NCBI RefSeq assembly: GCF_010672455.1
Contig: NZ_JAAHGO010000027.1
Location: 1 to 64,000, forward strand
Direction: 5' to 3'
Origin: Okeania sp. SIO2C9
GTDB taxonomy: Bacteria; Cyanobacteriota; Cyanobacteriia; Cyanobacteriales; Microcoleaceae
DNA length: 64,000 bases
Shown: positions 36,747-45,351 of the stretch, in pieces
Numbering within the stretch: the stretch's first letter is position 1
Layout: each line of letters starts with the position of its first letter
The notes under the pieces: model-generated
Told to the model about the DNA's origin: nothing
The model's database searches: none
The model's input: the letters and a program-made list of their open reading frames with translations, nothing else
Translations under genes and position numbers: made by a program

Positions 36747-36908
36747 GAGATCTATTAAAAAAGCGATCGCTTCCATTATAATACGATCGGGACTTACGCA
36801 AAATATCAAGTTATACACCATCTGTAGGGGCGAATGGCATTCGCCCTCACTCGATATAGTGTCTGTCCTGATGATGAGTTAATAATTAGAGGAGTGAAAA
36901 ATATCAAA

Positions 36909-38369
36909 GTGCTAAAAAAACTAAAATCATATCATAGCCTTTTTATCTACAGTATTTTAATCTTAATATCTGCCTGTAGCAACACATCAAATATTTCCGA
37001 AAACCCTACACTCACTAACAATAAAAGTTCTAAATTAGAGACATTAAAATTTGAAAAAAAGCCCATTAACGACAAAGGTGGATACTTCTATACTAACGGT
37101 GAATACGCTCTTGGACCATTCACTCCAACAATGATAAAAAAATGCCAAGAATGGGGAGGTGGAGGCAGTTGCAATAGTAACCAATGGTCAGAAAAATTAT
37201 TTCTCCAAGCTTATGGAAACACAAGATGTCCGGAGGGAGCTACTCTCAACAAAATTATCGGTTATTGCGTCGAAAATAACCAAGTCATGGGTCCTTTTCC
37301 TCAAGAATTAATCACTGCTTGTGTCAAAGCTAACGGTGGAAATAGCTGTCAGTTGAACCTTTGGAATGCACGTTTTCTCTACAAATTGATGCAAGATGAA
37401 GGTATCGTGAGCAAAATAGATAAACCGCCCCAGTTTGTGATGTTAGCATTTGATGGTTCCAGTTCCCTAGACGCTTGGAAAAGATCGCGCAACTTTGCCC
37501 AAGAAATGGAGAAAAAAGGCATTAACCTACGGTTCACTTATTTTGTCAGTGCAGTATATTTTCTCAGCAAAGACAAACGAAAACTTTACGATGCTCCCGG
37601 TGGGAAAGGAAAAGGTCGGTCGGATATTGGTTGGGGTGGTACTGCGGAAGATATTGCTCTCAGACTGGAACAGGTTAACCTCGCTTATCAAGAAGGTCAC
37701 GAGATCGGGTCTCATGCAGTGGGTCATTTTGATGGTAGTAAATGGAGTGAGAAAGACTGGAGCAAAGAGTTTAAATATTTTGAGCAATTTTTCTTTGGAG
37801 CGCATAAAATTAATAATTTACCAGGGTCTCTAGTATTCGATGGCAGTGCGATCGAAGGTTTTCGCGCACCACTATTAGCTCGAAGTCCTGGTTTGTATAA
37901 AGTTTTAGCCAAAAATGGTTTCCGCTATGACACTAGCAAAGTAGCATTATCTAACTATTGGCCGCGAAAGGAAAATGGTATTTGGAACTTTCCGTTAGCT
38001 AGTCTGACTAACTCTCGTGGAAAAAATGTACTGTCAATGGATTATAACTTTTATTATTTGCATTCTAAGGCAAAACCAAATCCTCGTAATGCGAAACGTT
38101 ATGAGGAGGATACTCTGAAAACTTACATGAAATATTTCCAGAAGAACTACAATGGCAACCGCGCTCCTATAGATATTGGGCATCATTTTTCAGCTTGGAA
38201 TAACGGTGCTTACTGGAGAGCAATGTTTCGGTTTGCTGAGTCTGTCTGTGGTTTACCAGAAGTTCGATGTATTACTTATAGCGAGTTAGCAGATTTTATG
38301 GATCTGTTGAGTGACGAGCAAATTACTGCTTATCAGCAGGGAAATTTTCCGAAAAGTTCAGAGGATTAA
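36909..38369 (+). CDS. Polysaccharide deacetylase family lipoprotein
   Basis: I prefer the GTG at 36909 (MLKKLKSYHSLFIYSILIL), 487 residues. It gives a normal lipoprotein signal with lipobox LISAC, preceded by AGAGGAG. The longer frame from 36834 crosses an R6-like fragment. After a Ser/Asn-rich spacer are two Cys-containing WGGGGSCNSNQW/NGGNSCQLNLW repeats that resemble carbohydrate-binding modules. The deacetylase NodB-type fold follows: MLAFDGSSSLDAW, then the metal-binding EIGSHAVGHF and EGFRAPLLARSPG, with DIGHHFSAWNNGAY near the end. It is likely an exported enzyme that deacetylates an N-acetylated polysaccharide. Confidence 0.82.
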   Translation: MLKKLKSYHSLFIYSILILISACSNTSNISENPTLTNNKSSKLETLKFEKKPINDKGGYFYTNGEYALGPFTPTMIKKCQEWGGGGSCNSNQWSEKLFLQAYGNTRCPEGATLNKIIGYCVENNQVMGPFPQELITACVKANGGNSCQLNLWNARFLYKLMQDEGIVSKIDKPPQFVMLAFDGSSSLDAWKRSRNFAQEMEKKGINLRFTYFVSAVYFLSKDKRKLYDAPGGKGKGRSDIGWGGTAEDIALRLEQVNLAYQEGHEIGSHAVGHFDGSKWSEKDWSKEFKYFEQFFFGAHKINNLPGSLVFDGSAIEGFRAPLLARSPGLYKVLAKNGFRYDTSKVALSNYWPRKENGIWNFPLASLTNSRGKNVLSMDYNFYYLHSKAKPNPRNAKRYEEDTLKTYMKYFQKNYNGNRAPIDIGHHFSAWNNGAYWRAMFRFAESVCGLPEVRCITYSELADFMDLLSDEQITAYQQGNFPKSSED

Positions 38370-38579
38370 ATCTAACATTTCAAATATTTCTTGAAAATAT
38401 ATCCTGTTGTTACTTAATATTTCCTGAACCCAATAATTAATCAACTGCTGCAACATCTTATCTTTTGTAGTCCAGTTAACTTTACTATCAGCTTCTTAGC
38501 TAACTTGCATAACACATTTAATATATACTTCTCTCAAAAAATCATAACCAATTATGACCATGACATAGCCAACTTAAAT
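38370..38579. other. Convergent intergenic gap
   Basis: 210 bp between convergent genes. AT-rich, with no clear T-tract hairpin and no repeat recognised. Confidence 0.4.
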
Positions 38580-39323
38580 TTAACTCAAAATTGGTACAGC
38601 TAAAGACTCATACATTTCACTAGAAAAAGGTTGAAAATCATCATGTTCGACTATTAAATGACAAAGCAATCTCATTTGTAATGGCGCTGGTGGTAGATTT
38701 ACCCGTTCTAATGTTACTTTAACTGCATCAGGATACTTTTTGAGTAGGGGAAAAACATCATTTAATAAATATCGAGGGCAAAAACCTAAAAGGTAAAAAT
38801 CTTTGGTGCGTAGCATTAAAGCATTTGAGTCAAAATCATTTTGCGCATCGTGCATTAAATACAAAGTTTCTCCTACCTCTAATTTTTTGATTCTGTCAAT
38901 AGTTTCAGATGCCATATATCGGAAACCATGAGTAAAGAAATATAGATGATAAGCACCATTTTTATCTTGTTCTGGGTAAGGAAAAATTTCATAATTATCT
39001 GTTACTTTTTTACCTCCGCTACGAGACAATAAAACCATAGAGTCATCTTCTGTTTTTGAGAGATTTTGCCAGCTAATAAAATCTGGATAATCTGGTCTGG
39101 TTTTCTTCATAATTCTATGAGAAAATACAGGCAATAATTCCTGAGAGCGATAAACTTTATCAAAGTCATTTAAAGACCAAACACCAGAAAAACCAATTTT
39201 TTTTGCTTCTTCTGCACCTCTAAGATAAACAAACTCATACCAATTGTTTTTATAAGTTAAAGAACCTACGGGAAACCACTTACGACTATTGGAGTCTTGC
39301 CAAGCTAGGAATAATTTTTTCAT
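38580..39323 (-). CDS. HIRAN-domain protein
   Basis: A 247-residue protein. The C-terminal half matches the HIRAN domain, a beta-barrel DNA/nucleic-acid end-binding module usually fused to helicases: the strand FFTHGFRYM, then LEVGETLYLMHDAQNDFDSNALMLR (with the family's N-x-D-x-x-A core) and YLLGFCPRYL. The N-terminal ~110 residues (FLAWQDSNSRKWFPVGSLTY) look like a separate domain whose ending, VFSHRIMKKTRPDY, recalls proteins adjacent to HipA-like kinases. Its start overlaps the 3' end of the HipA-like gene by 4 bp, so the two are co-translated. Confidence 0.78.
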   Translation of the reverse strand: MKKLFLAWQDSNSRKWFPVGSLTYKNNWYEFVYLRGAEEAKKIGFSGVWSLNDFDKVYRSQELLPVFSHRIMKKTRPDYPDFISWQNLSKTEDDSMVLLSRSGGKKVTDNYEIFPYPEQDKNGAYHLYFFTHGFRYMASETIDRIKKLEVGETLYLMHDAQNDFDSNALMLRTKDFYLLGFCPRYLLNDVFPLLKKYPDAVKVTLERVNLPPAPLQMRLLCHLIVEHDDFQPFSSEMYESLAVPILS

Positions 39324-40231
39324 AGCAAATTTTTTCTTATTTGTAGAAGTCTATTTTGATTAATTGTCAGAATTTCTTGAGCAAATTCAATAGAAATTTC
39401 AGAAATATAATTTTTAGGTATACGTTTAAATAAAGACAAAGTATTTTCTGCTGATATATTGGCTAAATTTTGGAGCCAAATTAGAGCAGCTTTGGGATAT
39501 ATTTGTGCTGCATTTTTAAATACATCTAGTGTCAACATAGGTTTGTTATCTCCTATTTTATCATACATTGCCGATTTTGATTTTGCTAAATAATTTTTAA
39601 CAGCTTTACTATTGATTATATTCTTCTTTTTGGAATCTAGTAATTCTCTACCTAGACTAGATGCGTGGTCAAATGTTGGTGCTAAATGTACTGAATTATT
39701 CATAATAAATCCCCAATTTTCGTGATGCCTATCGGTGTTACCTATCCAAGCATCTAATAATAAGTAACCAACAAAAGTTTCTATTGCTGTTTCAATACCT
39801 TGAGGAGGTTTCCAGTTTAAAGGTAATTTAATAGGCATAGGATTATTGGCGATCGCCTCAACTACAATATCAAGAGTATGTTCAGAAATTCTATAATTAT
39901 TAGGACTAAATTTGGGATAACTTTTGTCTATTTTTACTAAAATTTGGTTACCAAGAATAAGAGTCTTATTTTGTGGTACGAAAGAAGGAGAAATTATTCC
40001 TAAATTACCTTGAAAAATTGCTAGTTCATAATGTGCATGAGGTAGGTCTAGTAACTCACATAATTCTGATGCTATTTTTTCTGACCAAGCTTCCCCAGTA
40101 TCAGGTCTAGCTTTTTTGTATAAATAGTTAAGTTCATCGTGATAATACCAATTTTTTTTCTTAGTTCCAAGTTGTTCAGGTTCTGAGATTGAATCTTCTG
40201 AAACTTCAATAATTTCAAATAAATTGCACAT
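39320..40231 (-). CDS. HipA-like kinase-domain protein
   Basis: A 303-residue protein with the HipA C-terminal kinase-like fold. The catalytic loop is intact in YLLLDAWIGNTDRHHENWGF (Asp, His and Asn), followed by the metal-binding Asp in HLAPTFDHASSLGREL. The N-terminal part contains YKKARPDTGEAWSEKIASEL, which may supply the ATP Lys. It lacks the N-subdomain of E. coli HipA, and no HipB-type helix-turn-helix gene adjoins it; the upstream gene is DUF4926. HipA family kinases phosphorylate proteins, in known cases aminoacyl-tRNA synthetases or translation factors. The target here is unknown. Confidence 0.8.
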   Translation of the reverse strand: MCNLFEIIEVSEDSISEPEQLGTKKKNWYYHDELNYLYKKARPDTGEAWSEKIASELCELLDLPHAHYELAIFQGNLGIISPSFVPQNKTLILGNQILVKIDKSYPKFSPNNYRISEHTLDIVVEAIANNPMPIKLPLNWKPPQGIETAIETFVGYLLLDAWIGNTDRHHENWGFIMNNSVHLAPTFDHASSLGRELLDSKKKNIINSKAVKNYLAKSKSAMYDKIGDNKPMLTLDVFKNAAQIYPKAALIWLQNLANISAENTLSLFKRIPKNYISEISIEFAQEILTINQNRLLQIRKNLL

Positions 40232-40323
40232 TATTAGCTATTAATTTTTAATCTAAATTAACTTCTGCTGTTGAGTTTTAATAGAGCGATCGCCTTAATT
40301 TTTTAAATTTATTAAAATGTTGT

Positions 40324-40575
40324 TTAGAACTTAACTGTAGTAGTTTCCGAACGCACAGTAGGTCTATCATTATTCGTGGGTACTCGTAATAAACTCCCAG
40401 GCAAAGTCAAAACTGCTAGTGTATTTCCGAGCATATCAAAAAATTCGACACTGTAACCTGTTTCTAACCCTGGAATGTTATGACGTTCAACTATTGTGCC
40501 AATATCTCCTGCTTGAAGGTTTTCTTCTGGTGCATCTTCTAAAAGAATTACATCTGTATAAAGTTGAAAATCCAT
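40324..40575 (-). CDS. DUF4926 domain protein
   Basis: An 83-residue protein matching the DUF4926 pattern: FQLYTDVILLEDAPEENLQAGDIGTIVER, an SH3/KOW-like beta barrel (GYSVEFFDMLGNTLAVLTL) and the LLRVP ending. DUF4926 genes often sit next to DUF6883 genes, as here. Whether the pair is a toxin-antitoxin or other small module is not established to my knowledge. An AGGAG site precedes the ATG. Confidence 0.78.
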   Translation of the reverse strand: MDFQLYTDVILLEDAPEENLQAGDIGTIVERHNIPGLETGYSVEFFDMLGNTLAVLTLPGSLLRVPTNNDRPTVRSETTTVKF

Positions 40576-40715
40576 AATTTCTCCTTATGTATCAAATTTA
40601 CTGTCATTTTATTTTATATATAAACAATTATATTATACCTATCATTATCAGACACAACTATTCTCTTTTTATTCACTCTTTGGAAACAATTTACAAACCA
40701 ATATTATTGATTTAG

Positions 40716-41154
40716 TTAATTGGGATATGCTGTAATCAATCTTGGTATTTCTTTGCCTTTGTCAATTTGCCAAACAGTTTTTAAATTTAGAAGTTTACCG
40801 CTTGGAGTTAGTATTTCTGCACTAATTTCATAGCTAATTCCATAGGCTGTTTCCTTGACTATTTCTGGTTCGGCATTGAGATGATTTTGCCGAATATCCG
40901 CTTCTACCAATTATTATTTCATTCAATATTCGTGCTTTATGACCTCCTTTTGGATGTTGGATATTTATTCAACAATTAATAATGAATAATGAATAATGAA
41001 TAATTAATAATTACCTCTCCTTGAAAAAAAGAGGATTGACTCAAAGAAAAAAAAATCCCCTTAAAATGCGAGGCTTTAGACCACAATTTCTCGGTAAATA
41101 TTCAGTTATTTTTGATTGTTCGATAATTGCTTGAGATTGATTAGGAATTTTCAT
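40716..41154 (-). pseudogene. DUF6883 gene split by an R5 element and a frameshift
   Basis: Minus-strand reading starts at the ATG at 41154 (MKIPNQSQAIIEQSKITEYL) and is then broken by an R5 element (about 40968-41093). Homology resumes with NIQHPKGGHKARILNEIII, the conserved HPxGxHKAR core of DUF6883. A frameshift near 40905-40912 follows, and the C-terminal part VEADIRQNHLNAEPEIV to IPRLITAYPN continues to 40716. All three parts fit one ~110-residue DUF6883 protein. It is the broken partner of the adjacent DUF4926 gene. Confidence 0.78.
40968..41093. mobile_element. R5 element disrupting the DUF6883 gene
   Basis: It contains CAACAATTAATAATGAATAATG, ACCTCTCCTTG, GAGGATTGACT, CCTTAAAATGCGAGGC and TTTCTCGGTAAA, as in other R5 copies. 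ATATT occurs at both junctions and may be a target duplication. Confidence 0.75.
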
Positions 41155-41652
41155 GCTAGTAAAATTACTTTTTCCTTCTTTTTTATTATCACATATTTTT
41201 AATCTATCGATCGCTTGAGATGTGAGAAAATATTTAAGCCAAACAAACATATTTTCAACAATTAATAATGAATAATGAATAATTAATAATTACCTCTCCT
41301 TGAAAATAAGAGGATTGACAAAGAGATGAAAATTTTTCTTCACAGGAGTCGATTGGATATGGCGAGGAGACCTCGCCATCCCTCGACCGCTTATTATCCC
41401 CTTAAAATGGGAGGCTTTAAGCCACAATTTTTCGGTAAAAAACATTAAAAATCTGTATTTTTTATGACTCAGAAAAAAAATATTATATAGCGTTTCCCAA
41501 GGTCATGAGGTGCAGTTATATTTTTGTCTTTTTATTCCCTGTTCGCTGTTCCCTCAAGCCTAAAATTTTGTACCTCACGCTTTTTGGGAATTGCTATAAT
41601 TACTATACTTGTCGCTATTATAAAAAGAAGTACATTAAACCAAAACCATAAC
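41155..41652. repeat. mnmG upstream region: R5 with insert, R8 element
   Basis: R5 at about 41252-41437 carries an inserted hairpin GGCGAGGAGACCTCGCC. An R8 MITE-like element lies at 41486-41598, with ends TATAGCGTTTCCCAA and TTGGGAATTGCTATA and internal CCCTGTT-type heptads. The 54 bp before the mnmG ATG are unremarkable. Confidence 0.7.
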
Positions 41653-43557
41653 ATGACCACAACTTTCGATTTCCAAGACGAATACGACATCATTGTAGTA
41701 GGTGCTGGCCACTCCGGATGTGAAGCAGCTCTCGCAACTGCGCGCCTCGGTTGCTGCACCCTCCTACTCACTCTCAACCTCGACAAAATAGCTTGGCAAC
41801 CATGCAACCCTGCTGTTGGCGGCCCCGCAAAATCTCAACTTACCCACGAGGTTGATGCTTTGGGTGGAGAAATTGGCAAAATGAGCGATCGCACTTATCT
41901 CCAAAAACGCATCCTTAACTCATCTCGTGGGCCTGCTGTATGGGCGTTGCGCGCTCAAACTGACAAACGGGAATACGCTGCCGTTATGCGTAACATTGTG
42001 GAAAACCAAGAAAACCTCCGAGTCCGGGAAAGCATGGTGACAGACTTAGTTCTGGGAGACAACGACGAAATTATCGGAGTAGAAACCTACTTCGGTGTCG
42101 CTTTCAAATGTAAAGCTGTCATCCTGACCACCGGAACATTCCTTGGTGGAGTCATTTGGGTAGGCAACAAATCAATGCCAGCAGGTCGCGCGGGTGAATT
42201 TCCTGCCATCGGTCTCACCGAAACCCTCAATAAACTTGGCTTTGAAACCGGGCGACTGAAAACTGGAACTCCCGCCAGAGTTGACAAACGTTCTGTTGAC
42301 TACACTGACCTGGAAGAGCAACCAGGGGATGAAAAAGTGCGTTGGTTTAGTTTCGACCCGGAAGTGTGGGTGGAACGGGAACAAATGTGTTGTTATCTGA
42401 CCCGCACTACTGAAGAAACTCACAAACTAATTCGCGATAATTTGCACTTGTCTCCTGTTTATGGTGGGTGGGTGGATGCGAAGGGTCCCCGTTATTGTCC
42501 GAGTATTGAGGATAAAATTGTTCGCTTTGCTGATAAAAGTAGTCATCAAATATTTATTGAACCGGAAGGTCGTGATATTCCTGAACTTTATATTCAGGGG
42601 TTTTCTACTGGTTTGCCTGAGAAATTGCAATTACAAATGTTGCGCAGTTTGCCTGGTTTAGAAAATTGTGTGATGTTGCGACCTGCTTATGCTGTGGAAT
42701 ATGATTATTTGCCTGCAACTCAATGTTATCCGACATTGATGACTAAGAAAATTGAGGGGCTATTTTGTGCTGGTCAAATTAATGGTACCACTGGATATGA
42801 GGAGGCGGCAGCTCAAGGTTTGGTAGCGGGAATAAATGCGGTTAAATTTGTTAAGAATCAAGAGATGATTATTTTCCCCAGGGAACAAAGTTATATTGGT
42901 ACTTTGATGGATGATTTATGTACAAAAGATTTGCGAGAACCCTATCGAATGTTAACCAGTCGTTCGGAATATCGTTTGATTTTACGGTCGGATAATGCTG
43001 ACCAAAGACTAACTCCTTTGGGTCGAGAAATTGGTTTAATAGATGACCGTCGGTGGGAGTTATTTGAGAGTAAGCAAGCTAATATTATTGCTGAAAAAGC
43101 TCGGTTAAATTCAACTCGAATTAAAGAATTAGAAGAGGTAGCTATTAATATAGTTGCTGATACTCAGACAAAAATTAAAGGTTCGATTACTTTGGCGGAA
43201 CTTTTGCGCCGACCTGGTTTCCATTATGTGGATTTAGAAAAGTATAATTTGGGAAATTTAGATTTGAAATTAGTTGAAAAAGAGGGAGCAGAAATAGATA
43301 TAAAATATTCCGGTTATTTGCAAAGACAACAAAATCAAATCGACCAAATTAGTCGGCAAGAAAATCGAAAATTACCAGCTAATTTAGATTATTTTGCTAT
43401 TTCTACTTTGTCGCTAGAGGCGCGGGAAAAATTGTCAAAGGTTCAGCCTTTAACTATTGGGCAGGCTTCTAGGATTGGGGGAGTAAATCCGGCGGATATT
43501 AATGCTTTGTTGGTTTATTTGGAAGTGCAATATCGACTTGTGGGAGTTAAAAGTTAG
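41653..43557 (+). CDS. mnmG: tRNA uridine-5-carboxymethylaminomethylation enzyme MnmG (GidA)
   Basis: 634 residues from the ATG at 41653; an in-frame codon at 41524 would translate the R8 element and is rejected. The FAD-binding Rossmann motif [19 protein letters not shown] is at residues ~14-32. Family signatures are [76 protein letters not shown] and the C-terminal helical region that binds MnmE. With MnmE it modifies the wobble uridine of several tRNAs. No mnmE gene is in this window. Confidence 0.97.
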   Translation: MTTTFDFQDEYDIIVVGAGHSGCEAALATARLGCCTLLLTLNLDKIAWQPCNPAVGGPAKSQLTHEVDALGGEIGKMSDRTYLQKRILNSSRGPAVWALRAQTDKREYAAVMRNIVENQENLRVRESMVTDLVLGDNDEIIGVETYFGVAFKCKAVILTTGTFLGGVIWVGNKSMPAGRAGEFPAIGLTETLNKLGFETGRLKTGTPARVDKRSVDYTDLEEQPGDEKVRWFSFDPEVWVEREQMCCYLTRTTEETHKLIRDNLHLSPVYGGWVDAKGPRYCPSIEDKIVRFADKSSHQIFIEPEGRDIPELYIQGFSTGLPEKLQLQMLRSLPGLENCVMLRPAYAVEYDYLPATQCYPTLMTKKIEGLFCAGQINGTTGYEEAAAQGLVAGINAVKFVKNQEMIIFPREQSYIGTLMDDLCTKDLREPYRMLTSRSEYRLILRSDNADQRLTPLGREIGLIDDRRWELFESKQANIIAEKARLNSTRIKELEEVAINIVADTQTKIKGSITLAELLRRPGFHYVDLEKYNLGNLDLKLVEKEGAEIDIKYSGYLQRQQNQIDQISRQENRKLPANLDYFAISTLSLEAREKLSKVQPLTIGQASRIGGVNPADINALLVYLEVQYRLVGVKS

Positions 43558-43746
43558 AGGTTAAAATTCAAAAGTAATCTTTGACTTAGTTTTCGGTATC
43601 TGTCGATAATTTGCAATTTTGTAGGGGTTTGGTCTCCAAACCCTTTCTTGATATTCCAGCTTAATAAAGAGGCGATCGCCATTTCATCCTTACCCAAAAG
43701 AAAGATAATCCACTGTGAGGTTGAAAGCACAGTCATGTGCAGTGGT

Positions 43747-45162
43747 TTAGGAATAGCCAATATTAGTTAAAGCGCTCAACTCTTTAGTATTTAAAGGAGT
43801 AGTGAGACGATTAAAAGCAGAACCCAGAGGGTGGTCAAGAGGTTGTTGGGGATTTTGGGGATCGATTAGTTCCCAACTTGGTTGTTGAAAATCACGCAGG
43901 TCGTATAGAGTTCCATTCGATGAATCCTTGTGGTATTCATATAACTTGTGAACTCGTAGAGGTTCAAGGGTACTTTTTTCACCACTAAACATTCCTTTTA
44001 AACAGTTTGCACCTCGTTGAGCAATCTTTTCATCTTCACCTAGAAAATAAACACCAACATTCCAAGAACCTAGAGATCGGGCCTGTTCAAATCTTTTGAT
44101 ATACTCTTTAATGTGTATTTCTGCTCCTTGAGCATGAGCATTGATGTATTCTCGCTTTAAAGTTTGCCCTGTAGTTTTGCTAAGTCCTGTTGTTTGACTA
44201 TCACTTGTACTAGCTGTTTCTGCGGTAGAGGATTGTGGTAATGTCTCTGACCATTTTTTGGCTATGTCAGGAATTATATGTTCAGCAGCGATCGCTCCTA
44301 TTTTTACTGCTAACAAGTGTTGTGGGTAAGCTATTTCTAGACCTAAAGATGCGAACTTTATGAGTGTTCCCATATATTGAGCAATATCACTGGATTTCCC
44401 ACCACCTGTGCTGCTGCTAATGCTTCGACTATTGGTAACTGTACGCTGTAATTCTTCAGATATGGTCTTAGTAAAGTTTTCATCTAGTGTCACTTTGCTT
44501 AAAGAAGACACTTGCCCCAGTAATTCACGCAGGTTATAGATAATTTGGTTGACTTCTGTTTCCACCATTGGTTCTGCAATCACCATGTAGCTGAATGGTG
44601 AACCCTCCAAGCTGCGCAATAAGCGATCGATTTGAGAATAACCAAGGTTAACGGAAGGAATCCCGGTGATAGCTGTGGGATAGTTAAACTGCTTTAAGGG
44701 TTCCTCAATCTGAGTTTTAAATTGGGAATCATTAGGTAAGTAAAGCTCTAGCTCTGTACCTGGCAAATTTCCCTTTAACATTGCTTGCAGGTTATCCACA
44801 AAATCTGTATTTCTGCTGCGCGTCCCTAAATATACATGGTTATTGCTGCCGTCGCTGTTAATCATAAAAACTAGGTTATCGCCTCCTAAATTGTGACAAG
44901 CAGAAAAGCTGAGTTGCAATGCTGTTAATTGTTCCTCTAGAGAATTAACTTTTGAATCATCTATCGATTTTAGATGCAAGAAATATGGATTTCCTACTGC
45001 TCCAACTGTTGGTGGAAAATAATTAATATATTCTGACTTTTTAAAGGATTGACCTAAATATTCCCTTCCTAAACTCAAGAGTAAAGAATGGGACATGACA
45101 TTGGCTACTTGGATTGCGAGGTTTATCTGTTGCAGTTCCTGGGGTTGAAGTCGATCTGTCAT
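43747..45162 (-). CDS. N-terminal region of a HerA/VirB4-type ATPase, without the ATPase domain
   Basis: A 471-residue protein. The pattern resembles the N-terminal regions of large cyanobacterial ATP-binding proteins of the HerA/VirB4 kind: GYSQIDRLLRSLEGSPFSYMV, RSLGSWNVGVYFLGEDEKIA, then LGSAFNRLTTPLNTKELSAL. In such proteins a P-loop domain follows this last block, but here the frame stops eight residues later (TNIGYS) and no Walker motif lies downstream. A Ser/Gly-rich stretch (NSRSISSSTGGGKSSD) is central. The family call is by general pattern only. It is the last gene of a three-gene minus-strand cluster, separated from the Hsp70-like gene by an R6 element. Confidence 0.5.
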   Translation of the reverse strand: MTDRLQPQELQQINLAIQVANVMSHSLLLSLGREYLGQSFKKSEYINYFPPTVGAVGNPYFLHLKSIDDSKVNSLEEQLTALQLSFSACHNLGGDNLVFMINSDGSNNHVYLGTRSRNTDFVDNLQAMLKGNLPGTELELYLPNDSQFKTQIEEPLKQFNYPTAITGIPSVNLGYSQIDRLLRSLEGSPFSYMVIAEPMVETEVNQIIYNLRELLGQVSSLSKVTLDENFTKTISEELQRTVTNSRSISSSTGGGKSSDIAQYMGTLIKFASLGLEIAYPQHLLAVKIGAIAAEHIIPDIAKKWSETLPQSSTAETASTSDSQTTGLSKTTGQTLKREYINAHAQGAEIHIKEYIKRFEQARSLGSWNVGVYFLGEDEKIAQRGANCLKGMFSGEKSTLEPLRVHKLYEYHKDSSNGTLYDLRDFQQPSWELIDPQNPQQPLDHPLGSAFNRLTTPLNTKELSALTNIGYS

Positions 45163-45263
45163 TTTGTTAAATTTTTGCGCCTGAATAGTTGAGTTTGTTT
45201 TGAAAGAATTTGGATTTAGTTTAATAGCGTTTAAGGGTTAGCTGAATAGGATTTTAAAAGCTC

Positions 45264-45347
45264 AGAACTTACGCAAAATATAAATCATACACTATCTGTA
45301 AGGAGGCCGTTCACCCCTACTAGATACGATGATTCTGCGTAAGTCCT
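45264..45347. mobile_element. R6 palindromic MITE-like element in the cluster
   Basis: Ends AGAACTTACGCA and TGCGTAAGTCCT match the R6 copy at 18675-18763. It lies between the Hsp70-like stop and the HerA-like start, and may separate their transcription. Confidence 0.75.
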
Positions 45348-45351
45348 GAAG

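Noticed and set aside
41041-41250. 69-codon minus-strand frame as its own gene
   Set aside because: Its middle part is the N-terminus of the split DUF6883 gene and its end is R5 sequence, so it is better explained as part of that pseudogene.
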